NCBI GenBank assembly: GCA_036023115.1
Contig: JAYKKT010000041.1
Span: forward strand, 8,146,001 to 8,210,000
Origin: Brasenia schreberi
Taxonomy: Eukaryota > Streptophyta > Magnoliopsida > Nymphaeales > Cabombaceae
DNA: 64,000 nucleotides
Direction of reading: 5' to 3'
Part shown: positions 9,508-19,966 of the stretch, piece by piece
Numbering within the stretch: the first letter of the stretch is position 1
Layout of the letters: each line of letters begins with the position of its first letter
The notes under the pieces: generated by a model
What the model was told of the DNA's origin: nothing
Database searches by the model: none
The model's input: the letters and a program-made list of their open reading frames with translations, nothing else
Position numbers and translations under genes: made by a program

Positions 9508-11061
9508 ATGTCAAAATCCAATCCAAGTGAAGTGTCGAGCCAAGGCTCATGCACGTCAAGTTCTCACTCTAGGAGGATTTTCAAAAACAAAATAAAACTA
9601 GATGAAATCGAGGACCTTAGAAGAGAGTTTGAGGCCAAAATCGATGCTCTCAGCCAAGAGGCTGAAGTAGGCGATTCGTGTTCGTCAAACGGTGAACAAA
9701 GGCCTAAGAAAAAATCTGAAAAACCTCACAAGCACAAAGAGGCCTCCGTAATGGAAGGCAACCAATACCACGAGTCCTTCACACAAAAGGACCGTAAAGC
9801 CCTACAATAGTTGCTGAAAGGGCAGAATAAAGAGAAAAGAAACTACGCCCTGTTTGATTTCCTTCCTACGGATTACGAAACAGATAGTGACGATGAAATA
9901 CCAAACTTCCATCGGTATGATGGCATGGGAGACCCTAGGTCTCACTTGCAGCTTTTCTCGCGTTGAGCCCATAAGAAGAAAAAGGACTCGATGAAATGGG
10001 TGTATTGGTTCCCTTTATCCCTTAAAGGCACAGCTGCCAAATGGCTGGCTTCCTACGACTTAAGCGAGTTCGCTACTTTTGAAGAGTTAGCGAACTGCTT
10101 CATGCAAAGATTTACACACAACGTAGAAGTCATGCTGACTCTAAGGGATACAAAGCAAGGCATGAACAAAGATGTACATGCCTTCATTATAAGATGGAGG
10201 TCACTTTTGGGCCAAGTGCGAGAGCCCATATCCGAAGGATGCGCAGTCATGCTCATCCTAGATAACTTTAAAAGCGAGTTAAAAACCCTTCTCTCGCTCC
10301 ATGAGATCTCAACTTTCCATAAGTTGATAAAAAAGGCATCCCTTTTCAAAACCAACTTGAGAAAAGGGACATACGATCACTTATGGAAAGGAAGTGCCGT
10401 TTCTAAAACCCGTTTAGAAAAACCCATCACTTATGGGCTACCCACAATGGATAAAGGGGCAAAGCCCCATAAAATCGCCAATGTCCGGGTGGATCCAGGC
10501 GTGGCAGGCACTTCCAAAAATTTTGAAAAACTAGAAAACAAAAGGGAGCGAACCTTTCAAAAACCTGTTGAAAAACGGGAGTATACACCACTGGGGCAAC
10601 TTGTGTCGGAGGTCTTAGACCTCCTACTTGCCCAAGGCATGATAGAACTTCTCGAAATCTCCGAAGGAGTCACTTCCAAAGGGGGGTATTTAAATCGATT
10701 TTGTAAGTATCATCGGCTCAAAGGCCATGATACCAAACGTTGTTTCTCCCTTTTAAATAAAATTGAGAACTTGATAGCAGAGGGTCGACTCCAGGTCACT
10801 GCGGAACCTGAGCCACCTCAAGCTATCTTCAAAGAACCCTTTCCCAAACACGCCAGTGGCAGCGGGAAAGGAAAGGAGGTATGTACCCTCACCTTTTCCA
10901 AGGAACTAGTGCAAAAACCAGAGTCTGGTCGACCCACTTGTGCGCCCACTCTTGTATTATACAAGAAGCCCGCCCAAGTCGTCATTCGGGGACCACCAAA
11001 AGTGGAATCCCCAACAAAACTAGTTTTAAAAATCCAAGGTTCTATCAACCCCCACACCTAA
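9508..11061 (+). pseudogene. gag: Element A gag (broken)
   Basis: Capsid/nucleocapsid precursor of the retrotransposon. The ATG at 9508 lies in the right copy of the ATGTC duplication. The N-terminus is a charged coiled-coil-like segment (KNKIKLDEIEDLRREFEAK). The gag core (KWVYWFPLSLKGTAAKWLA ... FMQRFTHNVEV ... FIIRWRSLLGQ) follows, then a knuckle CKYHRLKGHDTKRC. Stops at 9808-9810 (CAG to TAG against D) and 9964-9966 (CGA to TGA) break it. Nine bases are lost near 10133. A foreign stretch of about 28 bases near 11043-11072 ends the frame at 11061. The intact relative is the 956-codon frame of D. Confidence 0.92.
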
Positions 11062-12419
11062 AAGTGGAATCCTCAGCTCATCCTTAGAGCCTAATTTAGC
11101 ACGAACCCTAGGCTGGTCGTGGGGGAAGTGACTAGATCCGAGAGGATCTATCAACCCCCGCATCTACAAGGTGCTAAAAAGGTGGTCAGTGTGTCTGGCC
11201 CCTCAAAAGCATGTATCCCTGGTGTTCTGCCAAAAGTAGACAAGGATAAAGTCATCCTAAATCCTTATGACTTCGAAAACCACCTTTCAAAGATTCCTAT
11301 CCACATGTCTATCCTAGAGCTTATACAAACCTCGCCTAGGCATAGACTCGTGCTAGAGAAAATTCTAGAAAGGGCCAAGGTTGATTCGAACATAAGTCTG
11401 GAATCCTTGTCTGCCCAAGTGGCTTTATTAGGAGCAAAATCACCCATCACCTTCTCGAAAGATGATGTAGATAGACCCTACGAGTCCCACAACCAGGCCC
11501 TGCATATCGAGGTGGTTCTGAATAACCACTCTCTGGACAGGTGCCTAGTCGATGGGGGAGGAGGGCTCAACATCCTTCCACTTCATGTAGTGTATAAAAT
11601 TGGAGTCACCTTGACTTCAGTGAACCCAAGCCCCATCGTTATCACTGGATACGATAGGAATGCGTCTAGGCCGTTAGGATCCATCGAACTCCCAATGGAA
11701 ACGGGAGGGATCGAACACACGGGGGTGTTCTATGTCTTGGACATCCACTCCCATTATAACTTATTGCTGGGAAGGCCTTGGATACATAGTTTGTGCGCTG
11801 TGCCATCCACCTTCCACAGGTGTGTCAAGATCCCTTTCAGGGACCAGGTCATAGTGATCCTAGGTGAGAGTCACCCACAGCTTTAGGGGATCATAAACTC
11901 CCCTTGTTTATCGAGCTCCCAGGCCCATGAGGCTAACCTGGGGCAAATTGTGATTGAGCCGTCAAGGCTCGTGTTAAACAACCCTAGGAAGGTTGTATGT
12001 ATGAAGGGGCCGCCCAAAGCAGGCCCCCTCCCAATCTTAACCCTTCTAGGAAAACCCAAGCATTCCCTATTTTCAAAGCCCCTGGACAAGAGGCCATATG
12101 AGCACAATATGGACGACAGCATGTTCTAGGACCACGATTTGTACTCAACCTTTTCAAAAAACAAGAAATCGTGGAACATGTTGTTGAACATGGGCTACAC
12201 GCCCTACAAAAGTCTAGGGGCGCAGAACCAGGGTCTCCTAGATTCCATCCTTCCTAGGGCCAATCTAAGCCGATATGGGATCGGCTATACTCCCCGAATA
12301 CCGCTAGAGCCACCCCCTGTGACAACCTGGGTCAAGGGTGCCCTGGAACTTGCCTTAGAAGAGACCTACGATTTAGATCTCCTATTCCGAGTCTAACCCG
12401 TAGTGTTTTCCCTTTGTAG
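11062..12419 (+). pseudogene. pro: Element A protease and post-protease segment (broken)
   Basis: The frame 11119-11886 resumes the gag-protease polyprotein in the part before the protease. It contains the aspartic protease core CLVDGGGGLNILPL, ITGYDRNASRPLGSIELP and YNLLLGRPWIHSLCAVPST. The catalytic triplet reads D-G-G rather than D-S/T-G. A stop at 11884-11886 (CAG to TAG) interrupts it. The tail resumes at 12139-12396 with a glycine-rich segment, MGYTPYKSLGAQNQGLLDS, that resembles a G-patch, ending at TAA just before the candidate intron acceptor. Its role is cleavage of the polyprotein in the particle; this copy is inactive. Confidence 0.9.
12338..12419 (+). other. Candidate 82-nt intron between gag-pro and pol (A)
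   Basis: Starts GTGCCC inside the glycine codon of the VKG motif and ends CCCTTTGTAG, with a pyrimidine-rich run before the AG. It contains the gag-pro stop codon. Removal would leave the downstream ATG-GAAGATCCC frame in phase. The same GT and AG positions occur in B, D and E. Ogre/Tat elements are known to carry an intron between protease and RT; splicing here is inferred. Confidence 0.5.
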
Positions 12420-13902
12420 GTATGACGGAAGATCCCTTTTTATAAAAAAATATAAAAACATTTGAAAAGATTAAAATAAAAAAAATCAAAAAAAAGAAAA
12501 GAGAAAAGCCAAAAACAATGGAAAAACAAAACTCGAAAAAAGAGTGCTTTGTATAGTTCCCAAAGTTCTTGTTTTACAAAAACCCAAAAAAATCGAAAAT
12601 TTGGAAAATACCAAAAAGATTTTGTATATAGCTGCTCCTGGTAGGACTTTGGGAAAAGGATAGGATTTCGAAAGAAGCGTTGTCTGCATAGCCAGACCAA
12701 ACATTTTGAAATCACTTGAAAATCCGAGTACAAAACCAGGTCTTTTTGAAAACCACGCATCAAATTCCCTCGGGTCTATAGCCCACGAGAATGATCAAAG
12801 CCTAGAAGTGGATCCCCTTGAGGAAGATCCCACTTCTGAGCTCCCAGAATTTCATAAAATTCTCGATTTTGAAAGACCTTCCCAATCAGTAGGAGGAGAT
12901 TTCATAGAGGTAAACCTAGGGGATGATTCTAATCCCAAATCCATCAAAATAGGCGCATGTCTGCATGAACCTGAAAGATTAGCATTCATTGCATTTCTAC
13001 GAACCTATTTAGATGTGTTTGCATGGACGTATGAAGACATGCCGGGCATAGACCCCAGCATTGTCGAGCATCGTCTTCCCTTAGATACGGATGTAAAACC
13101 CATAAAGCAGAAGCTTAGGAAAATACACCCGAATGTACACACGCAAGTCAAAGAGGGTTTAGAAGATCTATTAAAAGCCGGATTTATAAAACCCATTGCG
13201 TATTCTGATTGGTTGTCAAATATCGTTGTATTTCGAAAAACCAATGGGAAAATTCGAATATGCATCGATTTCAGAAACCTGAATAGAGCCACTCCAAAGG
13301 ATAATTATCCCTTACCAAACATAGATTTGATAGTCGATAGTACTGCAAATCATGAAATGTTCTCATTTATGGATGGCTGTTCAGGCTATAATCAAATCAA
13401 ACTAAGTCCACGAGATCAGGGTAAGACCGCCTTCACAACCCCATGGGGCACGTACTGCTATACAGTCATGCCCTTTGGTTTGAAAAATGCTGGCGCAACA
13501 TACCAATGAGCCATGACCACGATTTTCCATGATCAGATTCAAGAGCTCGTAGAAGTGTATGTAGATGATCTCTTGGCAAAATTCAAAACCCGATGCACTC
13601 ATATCGAATGTTTGCAAAAGATTTTCGAAAGGCTTAGGCTTTACAAAGTAAAGCTAAACCCTCAAAAATGTGTATTCGGGGTGGAATCAGGGAAGCTTCT
13701 GGGCTTTATGGTGAGCCAAAGGGGTATAGAAGTCAACCCCTCTAAGTGTCGAGCCATCATAAACATGGCTCCACCCTCCAATCTCACCCAAATCCGTAGC
13801 CTCAAGGGTCGTTTACAATCCATTCGCCGATTCATATCGAATCTGGTGACTAGATGCGAACCCTTCAACAAACTGTTGAGGAAGGGCACGAAATTCTTAT
13901 GA
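12420..13902 (+). pseudogene. Element A reverse transcriptase (broken)
   Basis: Begins at the GT-ATG after the candidate intron with an A-rich poorly conserved stretch, then RT proper from about 12706. Motifs are AFIAFLRTYLDVFAWTYEDMP, VKPIKQKLRKIHP, GFIKPIAYSDWLSNIV, ICIDFRNLNRATPKDNYPLP and SFMDGCSGYNQIKLSP (first catalytic D). GLKNAGATYQ, VEVYVDDLLAKF (YVDD catalytic box) and QKCVFGVESGKLLGFMV follow. Stops at 13507-13509 (CGA to TGA) and 13900-13902 (TGG to TGA), plus an early break soon after 12421, inactivate it. It would copy element RNA into DNA in the cytoplasmic particle. Confidence 0.93.
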
Positions 13903-14911
13903 GATGACGAATGCCAGAAGTCCTTCGAGAGATTAAAGGCATACTTGGTTAATCCCCCCGTTTTGAACCCTCCAAAGCAAGGAAAACCGCTTTTACTTTA
14001 TATCTCCGTGGATGCGAATGCTTTAGGAGCCTTGTTGGCTCAATACGAGGATGACATCCACAAGGAGTATGCCATCTACTACATTTCGAAAACTCTCTTG
14101 GCTTATGAACGAAATTATCAAGCCATGGAGAAGACGTGCTTGGCCCTAGTTTGGGCCTGCCAGAAATTCAGACACTATTTCCTAGATCACGAGATCTAGA
14201 TAGTGTCCAAGCTTGATCCAATCAAGCATTTGTTCGAAAAACCCATTCTCACGGGTAGATTGGGAAAATGACAACTCCTTCTAATGGAGTATGACCTTAA
14301 ATACCATCACCAGATCTCCATTAAGGGACAAGCCCTAGCAGATTACGTGGCTGAGTTCCCCTTAGAGGACGCATATCCCACTCTTGTTGAAATGTCTGAT
14401 GAAGGCATATTACAAAACCACTTTCAAAACCACATTTTGGCAAATTCTTTTGAAAACCAAGTGTGGAAGATGCACTTCGATGGGGCACGAAACCAACGAG
14501 GGGCTGGTGCTGGGGTCATCCTCATCTCCCCTGAAAAGGGCGAGATTCCCATAGCAGTCTGCCTAGATTTCAAATGTTCCAACAACGTAGCCGAGTACGA
14601 AGCACTCATACAAGCCTTAAGGATTTTGAAAACTCTAAGGGCATCATGCATCGAGGTCTTTGGAGATTCGCTCCTTATCATAAACCAGGTTTTGAAATTT
14701 TGGCAAGTACGTAACGAAAAACAATTTCCATATCACGAGTTGGCCACTCGATTGGTCAAGTCCTTCCAATCGTGTAAACTCACACACGTAGGAAGAGAGG
14801 ATAATGGCATCGCCGATGCCCTCTCCTCCTTGGGTTCAACCCTGAAGGTCGATCCCATTTCAGGGATCTGATCTTTAGAAATATGGCATGCGCCCAACCC
14901 ATCCACACACG
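13903..14911 (+). pseudogene. Element A RNase H, archaeal-type RNase H and integrase start (broken)
   Basis: First RNase H: LLLYISVDANALGALLAQ, AIYYISKTLLAYERNYQAM, ACQKFRHYFLDHEI. Stops at 14197-14199 and 14268-14270 are both TGG-derived. Then 14284-14871 is open and encodes the second, archaeal-type RNase H: WKMHFDGARNQRGAGAG, NNVAEYEALIQAL, EVFGDSLLIINQ and GREDNGIADALSSLG, retaining the D-E-D-D set. A stop follows at 14871 and the reading ends at PNPSTH, the first residues of the integrase region, where the sequence switches to B's LTR. Two RNase H domains in tandem are diagnostic for the Tat group. Confidence 0.92.
14906..14911. other. Deletion junction with CACACG microhomology
   Basis: To the left is element A integrase sequence (CCATCCACACACG, as in element H at 44292-44306 reversed). 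To the right is the interior of B's LTR (compare 28043 onward). CACACG belongs to both partners. About 2.24 kb of B's 5' LTR (the counterpart of 25801-28042), the left part of LTR G and everything up to A's integrase are absent. Confidence 0.85.
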
Positions 14912-15778
14912 CGTCTGATCACAGAATTTTTATAGACAAACGGATAAGTCAATTGCTTCGAAATTTTGCATGAATAATCTAGACATATCAGAAGTTCTTA
15001 GATAAAATTTTGAGGAATTGTTATGAACTGTTGCCTAGCCAATTATATCCGTGAAGTTTATACAAAATCCAGATTGCATTTTACAGAAACAGAACGTTCA
15101 GTAACAGACCTCTGTTCTTTTGCCCATATCTCTGCAACCACAGAGTGAAATTGGATGCAATTTGATTCTTTGAAAACCTAACATCTGTATCTTTCTAACA
15201 CAATAAATTGTATCAAAATTGGATGACTGAGTGCTGAGATATTGCTATTTTTCTGAGCTTCTGATTCACAGGAATAGGGCTATTCTGAATTTTATAACAG
15301 TTTCTGATTCTATATTTAATTCTCAGAAAATAAAGAACTAAATTATAAAATAAAAATATATTCTGATTCTACACATACATGTCTCTATTTTGTAAAAGTT
15401 TTAGAATTTTTGGAGAATTAGAAATATTTTTAAAAATTTAGAGAACAGGCCTCTGAAACTGAACAGGTTCTGCAAATCTAAGAATCTGAAAATTTTCAGA
15501 AATCAAGAACTTAAACACAAATCTGAAACTTTGGAAAACCTGGTTTTTCCTTTCTCGAATTAACGGATTCAAACAAATTTCAAGCGTCTAGGCTGACCCT
15601 TGAGTGCCGGTTCAAGAAGGCCTAAGTCAAAAAGATCTCACTTGTTCACAATCGTTCTTAGAAGTCAGAAAATCAGAATTTGTTAGTTTTGGTAAACTAA
15701 CTGGCACGCTCGCACAACCCAACGTAGTTCAAGGGTTTGATTTTGAATCCCACGATTTGAAATAAAATCACGTCTACA
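14906..15778 (+). mobile_element. Element B 5' LTR remnant
   Basis: 873 bases matching the last 871 bases of B's 3' LTR (28043-28913). By eye I find roughly two to three dozen differences, largely C/T and G/A, so the pair is around 97% alike. It ends ATCACGTCTACA. It holds hairpin 1 (15599-15616) and hairpin 2 (15678-15697) followed by CTGGCACGCTCG, and no TATA region, which lies in the missing part. No gene. Confidence 0.9.
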
Positions 15779-15782
15779 GATT

Positions 15783-15800
15783 TGGCACGCTCGGTGGGAC
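15783..15800 (+). promoter_or_regulatory. Primer-binding site of element B
   Basis: TGGCACGCTCGGTGGGAC, four bases after the LTR end. It differs from A's site at one position (CGCTCG for CGCCCG). The same change is seen in the look-alike sequence within B's own U5 (15697-15708). Confidence 0.8.
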
Positions 15801-15881
15801 TTGAGTCTTAGAAACTTGTTTGAATCCGTGATACTAACTAAATTTTCAGATTTGTGATAAGATTCCATTCACAGGTTGATC

Positions 15882-17250
15882 ATGTCGAGCTCAGAAGGAT
15901 CTTGCGAGGTATCCAGCCTGGTCTCCCGCTCTACCAGTCGCTGCTCGAACAAAATTTCAAAAAGCTTTTCAAAAGAAGACAGGTTCGCTGCCCTAAGGGA
16001 GGGAATAAAGGTACTAAGAGAAGAAATCGAAGCTTTAAGCCAAGAAGCTGAAGTAGTCGAATCCTGCTCTTCCCATGATAGGAAAACCAAAACGAATAGG
16101 AAATCAAACCACTCTAGGAAGCCTAGGATCGTTTCCAAAATTGAAGAAGAACTCGAGCCCGAATCCTTCACCATGAAAGATCGGAAGGCTCTACATCAAC
16201 TTTTGAAAAACCAAAAACATGAAAAAAAGTCCTATGCCTTATCAGATTTCCTACCTTTCGACTACCAAACCGATAGTGATGATGAGATACCGTTATGATG
16301 GAAATGGAGACCCTAGGTCTCATCTCCAACTTTTCTCCCAAAGTGCCTATAAAAAGAAAAAAGACTCCTCTAAGTGGGTCTATTGGTTCCCTCATTCTCT
16401 AAAAGGAAGTGCTGCAAAATGGTTGGCCTCTTATGACTTAAGCCAGTTTACCGATTTTGAAGAATTAGCCAACTATTTTATGCAAAGATTTTCGCACAAT
16501 GTTGAAGTTACTCCCACTTTAAATACATTGAGGGACACCAAACAAGGCCCTAACGAAGATGCCCACGCGTTCATCGTTAGATGGAGATCAATCTTGGGGC
16601 AAATCAAAGAACCTATCTCCGAAGGGTGTGCAGTGATGCTCATCCTAGACAATTTCAAAACTGATTTGAAAATCCTCCTTTCCTTACATGAGATTTCTAC
16701 TTTCCAAAAATTGATCAAGAAAGCTTCTCTCTTCGAGACTAATTTGAAAAAGGGAACTTATGAAGATTTATGGAAAGGAAAAAGTTTTCCAAAAAGTTTG
16801 AAAAACCTAGGGCATATGGGCCACATGCACCAGAGGGAGGGATAAAAGTACCAAAAGTGGCTAATGTTCGAGTAGAGCAAGGTTCAACAGGACCCTCAAA
16901 ACCTTCAAGGCAAAAAGATTTCGAAAAAAACCAAAAAAATAAAAAGAGATTTGAAAGAAGGGAGTACACTAACCTAGGACAACCACTCACAGAGGTCCTA
17001 GACATCCTATTGGCACAAGGTCTCACAACACTCCCAGAGATTCCCGAAGGGGCACCACCCCAAGGAAAGTTTTTAAACAAGTTTTGTAAATATCATAGGC
17101 TCAAGGGCCATGATACCCAACACTGCTACGCCCTGAAGAATAGGATAGAGGATTTGATCGAGCAAGGTAAGTTGCACGTGTCTGAAGAGCCGGAGTCACC
17201 CCAGGCCATTTTTAAAGAACCCTTCCCTAACCATGCCAGTACAAGTGGGA
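15882..17250 (+). pseudogene. gag: Element B gag (frameshifted)
   Basis: ATG at 15882 (MSSSEGSCEVSSLVSRS). A coiled-coil-like N-terminus (EEIEALSQEAEVVESC) is followed by the DFLPFDYQTDSDDEIP motif. A short deletion near 16294 shifts the frame. The core continues in 16219-16845 (KWVYWFPHSLKGSAAKWLA, YFMQRFSHNVEVTPTLNT, FIVRWRSILGQIKEPISE). A second shift near 16800 moves it to 16770-17588, which carries the knuckle CKYHRLKGHDTQHC. About 60-70% similar to the gag of D by eye. Defective through frameshifts, not point stops. Confidence 0.9.
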
Positions 17251-17775
17251 AGGAAAAAGAGGTATGCTCCCTATCACACTCCAATCATGCAGTGCATATT
17301 ATGCATCCCACACCTCACACACCACACTTTCCCGAAATAAAAAATGCCCAAGCAATAGTGATCCGGGGAGCGCTTAGAAACCCGCCCCCGGCTAAAGCCT
17401 TGGTAGTGATTCGAGGTGTCTCGAGACACCAAGTTAGAGCCAAAATAGGAACGAGCCCTAGGGATAGTGTAGAGGAAGTGACTAGATCGGGGAAGATCTA
17501 TCAACCCCCACACTTAGCAAAACAAACAAGCAAGGGAGTGGTCGTTCTACCAAGCCCCCCACAAGCATGCATACCAAACTCATCCTAGGGTGTCAATAAA
17601 AAGGGTGTGGTAATAAACCCCTATGACCTAGAAATGCATCTTTCTAAACTCCCCATAAACATGTCTATCTTGGAATTGATAAAAATTTCTCCCAAGCATA
17701 GACGAGTCCTAGAGGAGATTTTAGAGAAGACTAGAGTCGACACTACCATATCCCCTGAATCCCTATCTACCTTGG
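17251..17775 (+). pseudogene. pro: Element B protease region, upstream half
   Basis: Continues from gag through a low-complexity linker and EEVTRSGKIYQPPHL, the counterpart of the GEVTRSGRIYQPPHL motif of D. It then runs to a TAG at 17586-17588 near a frameshift, and on through INPYDLEMHLSKLPINMSI and a leucine-rich stretch to STLV. It is cut at 17775 by solo LTR-3. The same reading continues beyond the LTR at 19967, so the insertion occurred in an already existing copy. Confidence 0.88.
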
Positions 17776-19966
17776 TGTAGACATGAAAATTCTCATTCCA
17801 AAGTTTATGAAACAAACTTGAAATGAAACTTTCCACCCCTACGCTTGCGCGAGCGTGCCAGTTAGTTCAAAACTAGCAAATGTTTGTAAGACTTCTAAGC
17901 GATTGTGTGCAAGCGGGATCTTTTCAATCACACCTTCTTGAGCCGATGCTCAAGGGTCAGTGTTGAGCGCTTAGGAATTTCTTTTTACAGCAAACATGAT
18001 TCCCTTTTACATAAACAAGTGTCTTTGAAAAATTTGTTGAACTTGTGCACTCGGATTCAATACTTGGAAAAACACAAGTTGCTGAAAACAGAGAATTCTG
18101 TTTTCAGAGCTGTTTTCTAGGGAATTTTCAAGGCGTTACCGACTTCCAAAAATTATCAAAATTTTACCAGATGAAGCTGGTAGTGTGGAGAGACTGTAGC
18201 CTTTTTCAAATCTGCATTTGGAGTAGTATTGAATCAGAAACAAATAATCTACTCGGACTACCTCACTGACTCGGAACAACTCTGTTTCAGAAATGCAGAA
18301 ACTCAAAGATGAGTCTGTATCTCTCTGCTCAGAACTCTGATTTTTGATGATTTTGATGTTGCTGGAAATCTATGGATGTTAGCTTTCCAATGCATCAAAA
18401 ATCAACCAATTTGGACTCCTGTGGACAGAGATATGGGACTTTTACCCAACCTCTGTTTCAGGAAATCCGACTGTGCAGACAGTGGTGCAGAAATCTGGTC
18501 GTTCTTAATATGCTTTTATTACGTGGCTGAGCGGCCCTAAAATCTTGCCAATTTTATATAGAGTGTCCCAATGTGTGTGGAATCAGTGTGCCAAATTTCA
18601 AGACAAACGGAGTAAGCATCACAAAATTAAAATTACGGAAACAAACATATGCAGAGATGCTGAAATCCGGTTTTCTGTTTTATAAATGTAATTATGCATA
18701 ACCCACATGAAATTAAAATGCAACAACCCTTAAAGCAAATTTGCTGGAATATAAACGAATGGAAAGTACTTTATAGCTTAGACATAGAGGGGGTTAGAAG
18801 TATAGAGGGTATATAGCATATAGGAAGGGAGAAGCATTAAAGCAAATACTTGGCGTGCATGTGGGTGTATAGTGTTTCATCCACGAAATTGAAATGGCAG
18901 CAAAGCTAGATTATTACAACTCGGGGGGAGATGAAACTCCATTAATACAACCCCATTTAATGAATTGAATGGAAGAGAATGAAACTTAGATTAAGTAAGA
19001 AAGGTCTTACACGAGTTTTGGATGTGAAGGATCGTATTTCAATGATGAAGCCGGTCTTCCTTTTGATGGCCTTCCTTCTTAACTCCTACAAGCTCTCACC
19101 TAGCTTCCCCTTCACTAGAAGACGTCCCTCCTTTACTAGAATTTTCTGCACCTAGTCTAGCACACACCACCCAAGGTCTCTCTCTTCTCTCTCTTCTCCC
19201 TCTTCTCCAAGTTATGGAACCCGCCCCCCCCTCTTGGACCTTTTTATAGGCCAAGGGGGGCTGGTTCTAGTGATTTCTTGTGGGGCGGGTTGGAGCTTTA
19301 GCTTGGTGGATTTGATCCGCTCCAAACCGGCTTCTCGTAGTTCTTCATTGAGTCGATTCGGACCAGCCCATATGGGCTGGTATAGGCGCCATGGCTTGGT
19401 GTAGTCCTAGAGCATGCGGTTGGTTTTAAACAACCTTACAATGTGCAACATGTTTTGTTTGGGCTGATTTCTTTAAACTTCGACCCACTTGAATTCGCTT
19501 CTTTCTTTGATTCGGCTCCCACCTTTTGCATTTGAGTTACACTTGAAATCTTCTAGAATTGAATGAGCTTGTTACCACGGCCTCGAGTCTTGGTTCCAAG
19601 TTGGCCCCATCTTGATCGGACAAACTTGGATTTGATCGGTCTTGACCTTCCATTTGGATAAGTTGTTGAATTTGAACTTGATATGCTTCAATCTTCTCCA
19701 CTTTTGGGAATCAATCTGATTTAACTTGATCCATATCTTGATACACTTTATCTTCTTTCCGAGAATCGAGGCTTGGATTGGGTCTCCGCCTGCTTCGAAA
19801 CTCATGGGCTATTTGGATTTAAAACCTTTATTTTGAAATATTCTCCCAGAAGGTCTAAACTTTAAAATTTGGGGATTTTGAATTTAAAGGTTCATAAAGG
19901 CTTTAAATTGGCCTTCAAAATTTAGGAGTTTTTGAAAATACTTGAAAAAAATTTCGGGTGTTTACA
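17776..19966 (-). mobile_element. Solo LTR-3 (minus) in element B protease
   Basis: A single LTR of about 2.19 kb, reading on the minus strand from TGTAAACACCCG to ATGTCTACA. It is flanked by the exact duplication CTTGG (17771-17775 and 19967-19971). It is of a third LTR subfamily: it has hairpin 1 with different stem bases (17937-17954), a degenerate hairpin 2 followed by TGGCACGCTCG (about 17855-17890), the TTATTACAACTCGGGGGGAG-like block near 18912 and a TATA box at about 19242-19248. No coding frame of substance. It also shares a short terminal U3 similarity with the A-type LTRs. Confidence 0.94.

Noticed and set aside
15000..15560. Host non-coding RNA or intron between A and B
   Set aside because: The segment is repeated at 28120-28680 and forms the U5-side part of B's LTR.
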